The notes beneath the pieces are model-generated. The model saw only the letters and a list, made by a program, of their open reading frames with translations, made no database searches and had not been told where the DNA came from. Shown piece after piece: positions 1 through 11,539 of a stretch of 64,000 nt of DNA. Positions within the stretch are counted from its first letter, which is position 1. Each line of letters starts with the position of its first letter. Made by a program: the position numbers and the translations under genes. The stretch lies in the NCBI GenBank assembly GCA_050084985.1, contig JBITNC010000001.1, forward strand, positions 21,452,001 through 21,516,000, read 5' to 3'. Source of the DNA: Nageia nagi (taxonomy: Eukaryota; Pinophyta).

Positions 1-588
1 AGGGCTATCCTCATGAAAACACCGGATGATGAAATATATATAAATAACAAGTTTTGATTTAGAGAAGCTATAATTATATCCTACCAAAAGATCTTAAGCT
101 TTATACAAAAAAAGATTTTGATGATATTTTTAAAAAATATATCATTAACATTTACAAATATTGAAGAAGATAAAATGTGATGTATCATTGTTACAGGAGA
201 TCATCTTGAAACCCCGTTGTTGGGACAAAGGATAACACCATCAAACTCATACACTAAAGAGGAATTATATGGTACATGTGTGCTTAGACATGCAAAATGA
301 CATAATAGAAATGTCATGCAACTATCACACAAGCTCAACACATTGTCATAACCAAAAATAGTCACTTCTGAAGTATATTCAAATTTGTTTTCAAAACTAC
401 ATCAAATGTAAAATGAAAACACATTTTATCATAAGTCGATAAATCAAAATTTTGATTCATCTAAGAAATTGAGTCAAAAATATATAATAAAAAAGCAACA
501 ACAAACAATCAAGCAACAAAGCTTCTCATCCTATATTTTTGAAATCATCAACCACATTTCTCGGTTGATAATTCAAAAAGGGACAAAA
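1..588 (+). mobile_element. Element X, 3' internal end (noncoding)
   Basis: This is the 3' untranslated end of an LTR retrotransposon whose body lies left of the window. I see no protein domain in it. It is assigned to an element because it runs directly into a purine tract followed by an LTR that starts TG. Element X sits inside the RT gene of element 1: RT-like codons resume just after its LTR at about 1386. Confidence 0.5.
575..588 (+). promoter_or_regulatory. Polypurine tract of element X
   Basis: The sequence AAAAAGGGACAAAA lies immediately before the TG that opens the LTR. This is the usual position of the primer for plus-strand DNA synthesis. The same type of tract (AAAGAGGGGCAAAA) precedes the LTR at 48160. 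Confidence 0.65.
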
Positions 589-1368
589 TGTAGACACCTA
601 AAAATATCCCTTTTTAAATAGTAAACATTGAAATAATCATAACTCTTCATGATAATATAAAATAGGTTTAAAAAAACATATTATTGGATAGCTCCCATCG
701 AGTACATGCAAAATGGGTGGTCACATGACTCTTTTTAAGTAAAATTGGCTATTTGGTGGTCATTTTAATATTGTTACAAAAATTGAAAACTAGAAGCCAA
801 CGACCCAAAATAGTCACCGACGTTTTGTGGTGATCGTCGACGTTCGCCTAGTAATCGTCAATGGCTCTGTCAGCCAAATAAGAAACCAAAATAGTAAGAG
901 AAAGTTGAAACATTTCATTCTTCTAAGATGATATGGATAGAGGGGTCATTTATGACCTACGGTGGCTTTTCACTTCCACTTACCAGCCTTGGAACATCTC
1001 ACCCAAAATCTATAAATACAAGCCAATACAAAGCAATAGGGACCCATCTTGACCCATTTTTGAAGTAGGGTAATGTTGCCAAAATCTTGTGAGCTCATAC
1101 CTTTTATTGTTTTATGTTAGCTTCAATTCAATACATGTCATACATAGATGCTTTGATGTTATTGTCTTTTGCATGTGTGTAGGATTTATAGGTTGTCCAT
1201 ATCAAGGAGAGAAGCAAGCAAATCAAAAACAATGAAGATCTAATACCTTCATTTTGGCAAATGGCATTTGTAAAAGTCCCTTCCAAGGGAAAATTGTAGT
1301 TTGAGCTGAAAATCAATATCAATTTACAATTATAGCATTTCTATCTATTTTACATAATTTGAGGTTCA
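589..1368 (+). repeat. 3' LTR of element X
   Basis: The repeat begins TGTAGACACC after a polypurine tract and ends around TAATTTGAGGTTCA. Both ends resemble those of the element 4 LTRs (start near TATAGATGCC or TGTGACTCC, end near AATTTGAGGTATACA), although the bodies differ. A TATA box lies about 420 bp in. The matching 5' LTR is outside the window, so the right edge rests on that resemblance and on RT codons resuming just beyond. Confidence 0.6.
1011..1018 (+). promoter_or_regulatory. TATA box in LTR of element X
   Basis: TATAAATA, preceded by a mixed-base stretch, sits mid-LTR where the RNA polymerase II promoter of an LTR retrotransposon is expected. Confidence 0.5.
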
Positions 1369-1385
1369 GTGAAAATTTAAGAATA

Positions 1386-1850
1386 ATTGCATTTCATGTT
1401 ATTCTACATTCTAGCTCTATTTTCACTACAACAATAACCAAATTTGGTTAAATCATGATGATCAACATAAGATAACTTTCACCACCCCTTGGGGGACCTA
1501 TTGTTATTGAGTCAGACCTTTCAATATCAAAAATACAAGAGCTACCTATCAAAATGCCATGACTTATATCTTTCATGACATGATGCATGATATTATAGAG
1601 GATTATGTTGATGATATTTTAGCCAAATATAAGATATATAAAGGATATTGGGATGTTCTTTGCAAGGTCTTTCACAATGTTCTTAGGCATAACATTAGGT
1701 TGAACCCCAAGAAATATATTTTTGGTGTCATGTTTAGCAAGCTTCTAGGTTTCATCATGTCTAAGTGAGTTATTAAGATTGACCCTAAAAAAGTTAATGC
1801 TATCATTGATATACCTTCTCCTCATAACCTTAAGACCTTGTAGAGTCTTT
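1386..1850 (+). pseudogene. pol: Reverse transcriptase fragment (element 1)
   Basis: This is the palm part of a Ty3/gypsy reverse transcriptase. Across frameshifts one reads TFTTPWGTYCY near 1470-1500, ATYQRAM near 1541, the catalytic YVDD at 1604-1615, and the LNPKK then LGFIMSK segment to about 1768. The N-terminal finger region is missing because element X inserted upstream. The longest open stretch is 1559-1768. Stops and frame changes before 1540 make it non-functional. The family call is firm because the YxDD box and the preceding TPWGTYCY block occur in the right order and spacing. Confidence 0.85.
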
Positions 1851-2365
1851 AAGGTAATATCCAAGCCATTTGTCACTTTAAGACCCATATTTTGGATAGA
1901 TATCATCCTTTCATCAAGATTTTGAAGAAGGGTGTGGTATTCGAGTGGAATGAGAAGTACCAACATGCTCTTCATGATATTAAACACTATCTCACCACTC
2001 CTCCTATCTTGATCCCTCTTAGGAATGGTCTTCCTTTCTATATTTACCTTTTTATGATCAATTTTTCCTTAGGAATCATGCTTTCTCAAAAGAATTCCCA
2101 AGGTAAGGAGCAAGCTATCTATTACCTTATTCATATCCTTGTTGATTATGAGCTTAGGTACATCCATATAGAGTGTCTTTTTCTCGCTATCATCTTCATA
2201 ATGAAGAAATTACATCACATGAATTATGTAATTTATCATGTTAATATTCTAAAGCATATTATGATCAAGACTTATCATAATCATGAACATCCAAGTGGTT
2301 TATGTTTTTATCTAAGTTTGACCTTGAGTTTATTAGTTAAAAATCCATTAAGGGTTAGGTTATAA
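1850..2365 (+). pseudogene. pol: RT connection and Ty3-type RNase H, gRNH (element 1)
   Basis: This continues the RT frame. The connection block (HPFIKILKKGVVFEWNEKYQ, about 1903-1962) is followed by the gypsy RNase H core: PFYIYLFMINFSLGIML, then QAIYYL and YELRYIHIECLFLAIIF, to about 2220. In the family this domain removes template RNA during minus-strand synthesis. A continuous 157-codon stretch, 1892-2365, survives, which is unusually long for this window. The C-terminal end drifts out of frame near 2240-2300. The usual active-site acids are not all obvious, so it is a relic. Confidence 0.8.
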
Positions 2366-2429
2366 CTAATTCATTAGCCAAAGCCCCTTTACCCAATAGC
2401 TCTCCTCTCAATATCAATATTTCTAACAA

Positions 2430-2974
2430 AACTATGTATTTTATAGGTAGCTCATGTATTCTTGATATTGACAGGCATGATTAATAATGGTCCTTTCATT
2501 AGTCTCTAAATAGTCATAATGGTCCTACATTTACACACAAAGAATTTGATATGACTATGTATTTTTATTACTCTATGTGTGAGCAAGGGGTGGCATGGAA
2601 TTTTTCTTCTTCATGCATTAGGATTTTTCCATCCTTTATTCTTTCAAGTTGGATTTCCCTTGTACCAACAACAATATGGAATATGAAGCCCTCCTCTTAG
2701 GTCTTAATACTACCATCATCCTTAAGAATGAGAGACTCATGGTCTATGGTGACTCACTCTTGGTCATGAACTAAGTCTTAGAAGTTTATCAATACCATAA
2801 TAAACTATTTAAATCTTATAGAAAATAATATATTAATCTCCTTAACTTATTTAAAGCTTATAAGATCAAATCAACCCCTAGGTCCTCTAAATTATTTTCA
2901 AATAACATGGTTTCCTTAGCATCACTTATTCCATCTAATCTACATCAACACATCTAGCACATAGATGTTGTTAC
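2430..2974 (+). pseudogene. Second, archaeal-type RNase H, aRNH (element 1, interrupted)
   Basis: A degraded RNase HI-type domain follows gRNH. Recognisable blocks are MTMYFYYSMCEQGVAW near 2550 (a decayed YFDGS-type first strand), CTNNNMEYEALLLGL near 2660-2705, VYGDSLLVMN near 2740-2770, and the tail block MVSLASLIPS near 2910-2940. An extra aRNH is characteristic of Tat-lineage plant gypsy elements, where it commonly sits between gRNH and integrase, as here. Element 2 inserted at the end of the domain (after position 2974). Several stops and at least three frameshifts are present. Confidence 0.75.
2970..2974. repeat. Left target-site duplication of element 2
   Basis: GTTAC here and GTAAC at 16018-16022 flank element 2 and differ at one base. 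Removing one copy and the element leaves the surrounding element 1 frame plausibly continuous (aRNH tail into integrase linker), which supports the insertion point. Confidence 0.5.
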
Positions 2975-4797
2975 TATTGATCAGTATAGTGTAACCTCAA
3001 GGGGTTTGGTCTAGTCATGTTCTCCTCTACCTACAATAGTAAGTTCTTTAGAGAGTAGAAGGTGGTGGAAATGTGCTCATGTTGGTTTTTTGCTCAATAT
3101 CTAGATTATAGGTTAGTGCCTATCTATTATGAAGGTTTAAAATAACATGAAGGAGATGGATAGCTAAAGAGTTACAAGAAGGATATAAATAAATTAAGTA
3201 AAACTAAAATAAGAAATATACAACTTGGGCATTGCAGTATAAGTATCAATCCACAGTGAAGATGAATAATAACAAGCTATCTTACCCATGGGGTCTCATA
3301 ATCATAATACATAACCAAAATTTAAAAAACATCTCACACATAAGACTCACAAAAGCAACAAACAACCACTTATTGTATGAGGAAAAAGCATTGTCTATTT
3401 GTATTATCATATGTGAAAGCATCTTACAAATTTGGGAAAATTTGCTAAAATGTCTAACCTTTTTAATTTCTAATAGTTTACCATTTATAAATCTTTCTTC
3501 ACTTCTAGGTGGTTGTATCTTATTAATATACATAATTACATATCTTGAATGTGGCTAGCAAAGAAAAATTTTCATAATAAATACTACAACTATGTTAGAT
3601 TACATAGTGAACAAGTACCAATAGCATGACTATCTAAGAATTTGTAATTTCTAAATAGTCATATCCATAGAGCTACAATCCTTCTAACATGTCATTATCT
3701 ATGCCTTTTTTAATCTTGTAGTTGATTGAAAATGGCACTATAGTTGATTGAATAAGTACTTATATATAATTTGCTATGTATGATCTTGTACTATGCTCTA
3801 TCACTAGCTATCTACTTCTCTATAACTATTTATGATCCATACTATAGTTGTGAATGAATAGAGTAATGGGGGTTTGTGAATAATATATCAACTTACTTTA
3901 AGAAGGAACTATCACTATTATGTGGAAATGAGTTAGAGTTGACACATTAACAAAGCCCTAAGGTTCAAACACTTAAGATCAAGTGGACCTAGTTGTTACT
4001 TATTTCCCATTACTCTTTCCTTAGTTTGGTGCATCTTATTTCCTTTTTCTAGGCGTTGTTGATGATCTAGCTCTTTTGAGACCCACTAATTGTTGCCAAA
4101 AATTATGCATCATCACTCAAAATTGGTGGGCTCTATTTGATATATTCATGAATCTTCACTTGCCATTACTTATTCTAAGACTCATTAATTTTGCTAAAAA
4201 CTATGATGTCATTGCTCAAAATTGATGGGCTTTATTTAATATATTCACAAATCTTCACTCACCATTACTTGTTTCGATACCTACTAATTTTTGCTAAAAA
4301 CTATGTCATCATTGCTCAAAATTAGTGGCTTTGTTTGATATATTGGATCTACATTTACATAACTCTTCAACACTTTGTATTTACACAATCCTAAACACTT
4401 TGTATTTATAGAACTCCTAGACACTTTGTATTTACACAAATCCTAGAACTTTGTATTTACACAACTCTTGAACACTTTGTATTTACATAACTCCTGAACA
4501 CTTTGTATTTAGATAACTCCTAAACACTTTGTATTTACATAACTATAAGACACTTTATCAAGAATTTTACAAGGAAAAATATCTAAGATAAATACTTGCT
4601 TATGTAATAGCTAGATTATATATACAACAACCAGCTACTAATAACTCCTAAAATTCTTTAGATTAAGGGCTTATAGCAAATTCAAATTTTATGTCAAAGG
4701 GGATAGAATTAGATATAAAGAATTTGTGAAAAGAATGAAAGAATAAAATAATGATAATGTATTACCCCAACTTAAAGTGTGATTCTAAAGGAATACA
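2975..4797 (-). repeat. 3' LTR of element 2 (left copy)
   Basis: The segment aligns along its length with 14152-16017. Shared landmarks include TATAGTGTAACCTCAAGG at the start and GTGTGATTCTRAAGGAATACA at the end. In element orientation the LTR begins TGTATTCC. It contains the 26-bp tandem array at 4351-4556. No retrotransposon domain is encoded; open stretches inside (for example 3232-3558) are chance. Confidence 0.85.
4351..4556. repeat. 26-bp tandem array inside left LTR
   Basis: About seven copies of a 26-bp unit of the form CACTTTGTATTTACACAACTCCTAGA, with small substitutions and some units short by one or two bases. The right LTR carries about nine copies, so the array changed length after the LTRs formed. 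Confidence 0.85.
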
Positions 4798-4999
4798 ATC
4801 TTCTAGTGGCTCTTTGGGGGGTCTTTGTTTACTAGAGAATAGGACCCACTACTTGTTGCTCTAGTAGCTTTTTTAGATGAAGATATGGTAGGGGCCTGAA
4901 ATGGTGGAATCAAATTTATTGGGAGGAATGGATGCATATTCTTATTTAAATCCTTAAGATCTTAATAATCAACTTGTGATAGTATCTACTTAAAGCTAA
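4798..4999 (-). other. 3' untranslated end of element 2
   Basis: This short stretch lies between the extra ORF and the 3' LTR in element orientation. I see no coding signal. A clear polypurine tract could not be picked out next to the LTR edge at 4797. Confidence 0.4.
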
Positions 5000-7900
5000 T
5001 TAGAACATTCTCTAACCTCCCAATGTGCAAGAACCTTGTAATTGACTCTTGAGTGAGGTCATTTATTTATTATAAATCTAATATTTATTTTTTAAAAAAG
5101 TATTACTCAAGGAATTTAAAGGTATTGGCTACCCAACTGGAAGCACTACCTTGTACATTCTATTCTTTCCATAATTTAGGAGCTTTCATCTCAATCAAAG
5201 AATTAAAGAATTTATTAATGAATTTTAGCTCTATTATGAACTAGTGCTTACCAATGTTCATATTTAACACTAAAGTTTAGAGTTCACATATATCTCAAAT
5301 CCTTAAATGCAATTATTTTGGTCTAGGAGTAATGGTCACTATGTCCTTCTTAGTTAAGACTCTTAACTAGCTCTGCATTTTCTCTAAAACTTAACTTAGT
5401 ATATCTAGAGCTAGCTGATGAAGAGTAGTTTGTGTGTTGAATTGCTTTATTGCTTATAGTGCCTATTCCTTTAATATATGCAAGTGTGATAATGTCACCA
5501 TTCTATCTCCAACTTGCTCCGCCAAGAATTTTTTGAAATCTTTTATGAGCAAGAATAATTTTTAATTATCATCAGATAATACTTTGTTAATAGCAATGAT
5601 AATTTGTAGCTTGACCTCAACTTGCTTGAACTTTTGAGCATCTATGACTATAGAATAAGCTTTAATATCTTGTATTGTTTGATTAGAACCATCTAATGTA
5701 GCCTTTGTTATTGTTAAGCTTTTTTCAAATTTTGACTTTTACTTATCAAGCTTTGCAATCAAGTCTTTATTTTTATTTTGCAACCTAGCCATTATTATAT
5801 CTTTAAGGGAGCAATGTTTCTTAAATTGATTTATTATTGTATTTAATTTCTCTATCTTAGTATCCATTTCTTGAAGACTTTTACCATCCCCATTGAAGTA
5901 TTTATAAGAAATGTGGATTGGTCAATTGCCAAAGCACTTTGCATATTTACATCAATTATTACAATGGGAGTAGTATCTAGTTGTCCTTCTTTGAAAGACA
6001 TTTGTGCTATTTTAATATCTCCTATTTCTATCACTTTACTCAAAAATTCTTGATTATTTCTCAAGGAACATAAGAGGCTTATTAACAAAAGTTTCTCAAT
6101 TGATAGGCTATACAATTTGTGTAGAAAAAATGGATTTAATATCCTCTTATGAGGTTGTAGGAATTAAAGAATGGGGAGGAGTAATTACACTTGAGATAGA
6201 TACCATGACCTATTATGTGGGTTTTGATTGCTTAGGAGGTGTTGGATATTAAATTTCTATCTCTTTCTCTTCCTCCTCCATGACCTTATCATCGTCATCA
6301 TTTTTATCCATTAGGTTGGAATCTCTTTTCCTCTCAAATACATCATCATCATCACCATCATCATCCATTCCACCTCTGGATGCATCTATTATAGATCTAC
6401 TAGCTCTAAGTACATTCTCTCCATCTTGTTGAACTTGCATGTGTTCCTTTTTTGGGGTTTCTTCTTATTCTAGGACTTCTTGTTGGGCACCAATGTTTGC
6501 ATCTTAAGGTTTTGTAATTCCTCTGTATCAAAATTTTTTGCCTCTTTTGCCACAACCTCTTAAGTTTCTTCTATGATTTTTGAAGGTGGAAGTATAGTCC
6601 TTTGTGATCATGGTTGAGTGGTGTAGGGCTTTTTAACAAGTTTTTCATCCTTTTTTAGGGTTTGTTAATTCTTAGTAAAGGTTTGAATTCTCCTTCTCTT
6701 TTTTAGAGAAGAATCCTAAGGAGTGGTGGTAGTATTTAAGGGATTCTATTCTTACTTCTTTACAGGCTCTACTGAGCTAGATGGCTATCCAATCTATGCT
6801 TGCCTCATCCTTATAATAAATTTTCCTTGAAAATGTGGAGGAAGAGGCTAGCCTAATTTTGGCAAAGGGTCTTTAGCATATTTAACCTACTAGAACTTAT
6901 AATATTTGAATTTTTCAAATAATTCATTGTCAATGTGATGAATCTTTATTGTATACTCAAATCTAAATTTTGTAAAATAATGGATTTTATTAAGGCCCCA
7001 CCTAAAACCTATTAACTGATAAGGACTTCTAGGTTGAGGGTAAAATCTTTTCACTTATTTTTCCAATTCCTATATTTCCTTATCCCCTCAAGGGCCATCC
7101 AAGCCTTGTTTAGAGGTGTGAATTCCCACTCAAGGTACATTTCTTATTTTTGCTTAGTTTTATTTACAAAAAATTCCACATGATGTCTATACTCATAGGA
7201 AAAACTTAGATGCTTCTTACTTGATCTTATTACTTTGGTCATTTCTCCTAAATGGTAATACATCCATGGAACTTATACTATATCTAATTTGAAATTATGT
7301 ATAAAGAATTTTGCTATGTTATCTTTACAACCTATTTCTAAAAGAGTGAAATTTTTAGTAGAAGATGGTATAACTACAATAGATTTAAAACTACCCTTAG
7401 ACCCATACTTGGTCTCTATGGCACAAATTTTCCTTCCCATCTCTATTGAATATAATTGAAGGGTTACATACTTGGGAAAAAAAGGGGTTTTCAAAATACC
7501 CATACCTTATTATCACAGTGCGATCTTTTAGGAAGTACCAATCACTAACTTTATTTTCTCCTTATAGATCCTATATTGCACTTTTACATAGTCTACTAGG
7601 GACTCTTTTGATCAAAATTTACACTATTATTACATATAATATATCCATGAACTCATAGTATGATCCATGTAACTACTCAAATACACTATCAAGTCAATTA
7701 GCACTAGTCCAGCATTAGGATCCATAATTTAATTGGCAAACCCACCTCTATAAGTTTGTCAATATTTTGATGGGCTAGGAGCCATCAAAGATATGAAGAA
7801 TGTATGAAGTCTAATTTTTTAATTTTAAATAGATATCTTTTTATTTAATTAGCAATGAAGGCTAGGAATTCATAGCATACATGAGCCTCTATGATATTAT

Positions 7901-8640
7901 AAGCTATATGTACCATGGCTTCATTTGCTTCAATCTTAGTTTTCTTTCCTAGAATAACTACTAGTGCTTGCAATACTTCTCTATACATTTTTCTTTCAAA
8001 TATGGCTATCTCATAGCTTAGCCATAGTTATGTCATTCTATGATCTAGATATCTTTTGCCAATCTAGTTTATCATATCTTTTTTCATTAGCATATAAGTC
8101 ATTCTTTTCTCTTTTTAAATCAATTTATTTTTTCATATAAAAGGTCAAGTAAGCTAGGATAGCAAATGCTTGGATAAGAGTCAAGGGAGTAGTCCAGTAT
8201 TACTTCAAACTTTGGATTCAACTCATCTCCCTCCTCTAAGTTCTTAAACATTCCTATCTAATAACCCTGCTAGTCATTCTATGCACCATTTTATACAACA
8301 TCTTAGGGTAAGTAAATGATTCATAAGGCACATAATAGGGTAGGCCCTCATCAATCATCACATCCCTCTTTGCATGTGATAGTGACTTCCCTTTTCCAAC
8401 AACTTCAAGTTTCATGTGTTGTAGAAGAATTCAATTGAGGTTGACTCTCCATTTATCAATGTGATTCATCACTCCCATCTTAGTCCAGTTTACTCTTGAA
8501 ACATTCTCTAGATACTCTTCTTGCATGGCTATTAGGTTAGTATCAACTTGCTCTATTTCAACTATAGATGAAGATTGGAAAGTTACCATGGTGTCAGCAC
8601 TCTTTTTAGAACCTCTAGTTTGCACTTGAGATTGTAATCA
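5000..8640 (-). pseudogene. Long extra ORF downstream of integrase (element 2), unknown function
   Basis: A decayed reading frame of about 3.6 kb on the same strand as gag-pol. It probably starts at 8625 (MQTRGSKKSADTM). Visible parts in order: a block around 7800-8000 reading roughly EVLQALVVILGKKTKIEANE and AMVHIAYNIIEAHVCYEFL; an open piece at 7503-7273; a strongly acidic patch at 6440-6249 (GGMDDDGDDDDVF, then EEEEKEIEI); and a hydrophobic/heptad-rich piece at 6115-5852 that may be coiled coil. I do not recognise a catalytic domain. Extra ORFs between integrase and the 3' LTR are known in Tat-lineage elements. The order of acidic patch then coil resembles the frame at 37960-41230. Confidence 0.6.
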
Positions 8641-9049
8641 CACTATGCAAGCTCTTACAACTCTTTGTCTTCTCACTCTACTAGGATCTAAAATTATAAG
8701 CTCTAAATTCTTTGGAAACTTGTATACTCAAAAATGGCTAAGTGTTGAGTTAGAAGGTATGAAAAATGTTTTATTCATCCAAGATTTGTGAGACTTCTAT
8801 TAATGGCATTTAATGTTTGAGGATGTCAAGATCTATGCATTATATGGATTGATCTAGCACAAGTTGGATGAGTTAGCTTAGAGTGTGCCAAATATAATTT
8901 ATATTACCCATGTGATGGTTTGTGAAATTTGAGGAAATCTTTCCTTAAATAGTACCCTATTTAGTTGATGGTTGAGTAGGGCATTGGCATTAACCCTAGA
9001 TCTTATTGAATTAATACTTGGCTATAATGGCTACCTACTTTTTCCTAAC
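8641..9049 (-). other. Spacer between integrase and extra ORF (element 2)
   Basis: No clear protein similarity. In element orientation it follows the integrase C-terminal region and precedes the likely start codon of the extra ORF. Confidence 0.4.
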
Positions 9050-10425
9050 TATTCTTAGAAGATGTATTTTTTTTTAACATATTTACACTTTACAATATGT
9101 GGTGGGTGTTATAAAATCACTTTATCAACCAGTAATATTTCAAATAGATCTTGTTATTAGGAATAGGTAATTATTGAGACCTAATAATGTCTTCTAATCT
9201 AAATGCATTACTTTACATGGCTTGAGTGATGACATAAGACCCACTCCAAATAGAATCTAAATTTTGATTTCTTATAAGCTTTGCTCTTTCCTCATCCCAT
9301 TTGAGAATAATGCCACTTGATCAAAGCTTCACCCAAGAAGACTTTTTTTATCAAACTATTTATTGATAATGTGTTGGTGATGCTAAAATGACTCATAAGC
9401 TTTATTCTGATCTTCCTCCAATTTTAGGAGCTTATTATACATAGATTGTAGTGGGTCAAAGTTATATTCCTCCATCTCTTGTAATAATTTCAATGCTAGT
9501 AACTCAATGTGTATGGGCAACATAGGTCTTTTACCATATACCAATGTATATGCAGATGTTTTGATTATTGATTTAATTTTAATTCTATCTACCCATAATG
9601 TAAAGTCTAATTGTGTGTGCTATTATCTAGAATTCCCTTCAATTGTTTTCTTGATGATCTAAGTTAAGTTTTTATTAGTTTATTTAGCTAACCCATTACC
9701 TTACAAGTAATAATTTGAAGAGAATAACTAGTATATCCCATATTCAGCAATAAGGTTTGATAAGTTACCTATAATAAATGCCATACCATTATACAGGATG
9801 ATAATCTATGAGATTCCAAAGTTAGTGATTATCCTCTTAATCATTTCTATCACTACTTAATTTGCATTCTTACATGACATAGATTTTGACCATCTAATGA
9901 AGTAATCTATCATAGTCAAAATGAATTTATGGCCTACTGAAGAATTTGAGTTTATAATACCAATGAAGTCCATACCCCATTTTTGAATGGGTTTCTCAAT
10001 TACCATAGGTTTAAGAGGCATGGTATCTTGTCTTCTCTTTCCAACAAATTTGCTGCATTTATCACACTCTTGGGCATTCTTGAATGAATATTGAAATATG
10101 ATAGACCAATAATATCTAGCTTGTAATACTTTTGCTACTTTAATTGGTCCACTATAATGCGTACTAGAGAATCTATAATGAAATTAATTCAATATTCTTT
10201 AGGATTCATCATGAGTCACACATATTAATAAGGTTTGATCAAAAAAATTTCTATACAATTGATCATCTATCATCATAAACTTGATGGCATGTAGCTTGAA
10301 TCTCTTTTTCTAAAATCTATCCCATTAGTCAACACACTTACTAGTTTGAAAATAAAACATAATTTACTTAACCCAATCACTTTCTTCATTGAGTTGTTGT
10401 TCATCCTCTATAACAACAATCATAT
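9050..10425 (-). pseudogene. pol: Integrase (element 2)
   Basis: On the minus strand the order is a pre-integrase block (DDQLYRNFFDQTLLICVTHD), then the zinc-binding module with ARYYWSIIFQ-like residues and the CDKCSKFVGKRRQD cysteine pair near 10050, then the catalytic core with WGMDFIGIINSNS, FILTMIDYFIRWSKSM and ITNFG around 9990-9800, and a tail with YTLVYGKRPM near 9530. The first catalytic Asp (MDF) is visible. The second is changed (LYNGMAF where SDNGxxF is usual), and the later Glu lies in a stop-broken stretch. The frame is fairly long-preserved but interrupted by many transitions. Confidence 0.85.
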
Positions 10426-10429
10426 GTGA

Positions 10430-11090
10430 GGCTTAAAAATAAAATAATTTGCTTAACCTAATCATTTGATTCAAATTTATAAAATCAACACATAATCTAA
10501 TTTCTCCACTTTTCTTTCTAACAAGAACTAGATTTGCAATTCAAAAAGAGTGCTTGATAGGATAAATAATTTTTGAATCAAGTAGCTTGATCAATTCTTG
10601 TTTCATAGCTTGCTCTATTTTTGGATTGACTAGCTTTTGTTTTTACCTATATGGTTTGGCATCTAGTTCAAGCTAATTGTGTGTTGGATAACACTCTTAT
10701 CATATGTCTTAAGATCATCATAAGTCTAGGTAATTACTTTGGAAAATTCATGATAAATTTGATACATAACAACTTTTTCTTCATCTAAACACTATGAGCC
10801 AACTTTGATATATTTATTAGGTTTTATTTCTAGCTTAACATAATTCTCCTTCTGGATGGCCAAAGATTTAATCTCTTGAATATCTTCTACATCAAATAGT
10901 CTTTCAAAAGAGAGTAATCCTTTTGGTATAACATTATTTCTAAGTTGAAAAATATCTAATTCTTAGAAATAATTAGGCAATTCATGAATACCAAAAGTGT
11001 CAACCATTGCTTCATCTAAGAGGAAATTCATAATATGGTCATTAAAGTTGAATACTTACCAAAAATTTATAGCATCAGGTACTAAAGACC
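10430..11090 (-). pseudogene. pol: Linker and RT N-terminus, catalytic core deleted (element 2)
   Basis: The minus strand reads a pre-RT linker (FNFNDHIMNFLLDEAMVD, later SFERLFDVEDIQEI and EFSKVIT), then the RT start: LVNPKIEQAMKQELIKLLD, IANLVLVRKKSGEIRLCVDF and INLNQ at about 10700-10450. Directly afterwards, near 10430, the frame passes into pre-integrase sequence. The YxDD palm, the connection and gRNH, normally about 1 kb, are absent, so RT cannot work. The linker sits between aRNH and RT, which shows that aRNH is upstream of RT in the original order and was not moved by the deletion. Confidence 0.85.
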
Positions 11091-11094
11091 TACA

Positions 11095-11530
11095 TTGAAC
11101 TTTGACTCTAAGAAATCCTCTTTTATAATGAGTAGGATTATATCGAGCCCCTCTCCTAGAAAGTGCATCATCTATTTCATTGTACTTCTAGGAATATATA
11201 TAAAATTGATAGCCAATAATTACTTCAATAAATCTCAAACTCTATTTCTATAATTGCACTAATCTAGTTTTTGACTTGCTTTATGAACAATTTCTAAATC
11301 ACAATAGATAATTAGGCATCAAATTCCTATACCAATTGCTTTGGATAACCCTAAATAGAGGGCTTCATATTGAACATCATTATTTATACAAATCCATGTG
11401 AATCTAAAATAGAATCTTTTTATATGTCCCTCTAAAGACTTGAATATGACTGTAGCTCCACATCCATGCTTACATCTAGATCCATCAAAGTACATTATCC
11501 ATATCTCATGTTCTTTTTTAGCTATGACTA
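11095..11530 (-). pseudogene. Archaeal-type RNase H located before RT (element 2)
   Basis: The minus strand reads EIWIMYFDGSRCKHGCGATV near 11500, FRFTWICINNDVQYEALYLG near 11410-11350, GLSKAIGIGI, then CDLEIVHKASQ near 11290 and IPRSTM near 11190. These are the strands of an RNase HI-type fold: the first Asp (YFDGS) is kept and the helix Glu (QYEAL) is kept, while the GD pair is changed to CD. This is the same family as the aRNH of elements 1, 5 and 6. Here it lies between protease and RT. Confidence 0.8.
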
Positions 11531-11539
11531 AGATTGGTT

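Noticed and set aside
1128-1322. Minus-strand 64-codon frame
   Set aside because: It lies within the LTR of element X and has no recognisable content.
6249-6440. Stand-alone acidic protein
   Set aside because: It is one open piece of the longer extra ORF of element 2, not a separate gene.
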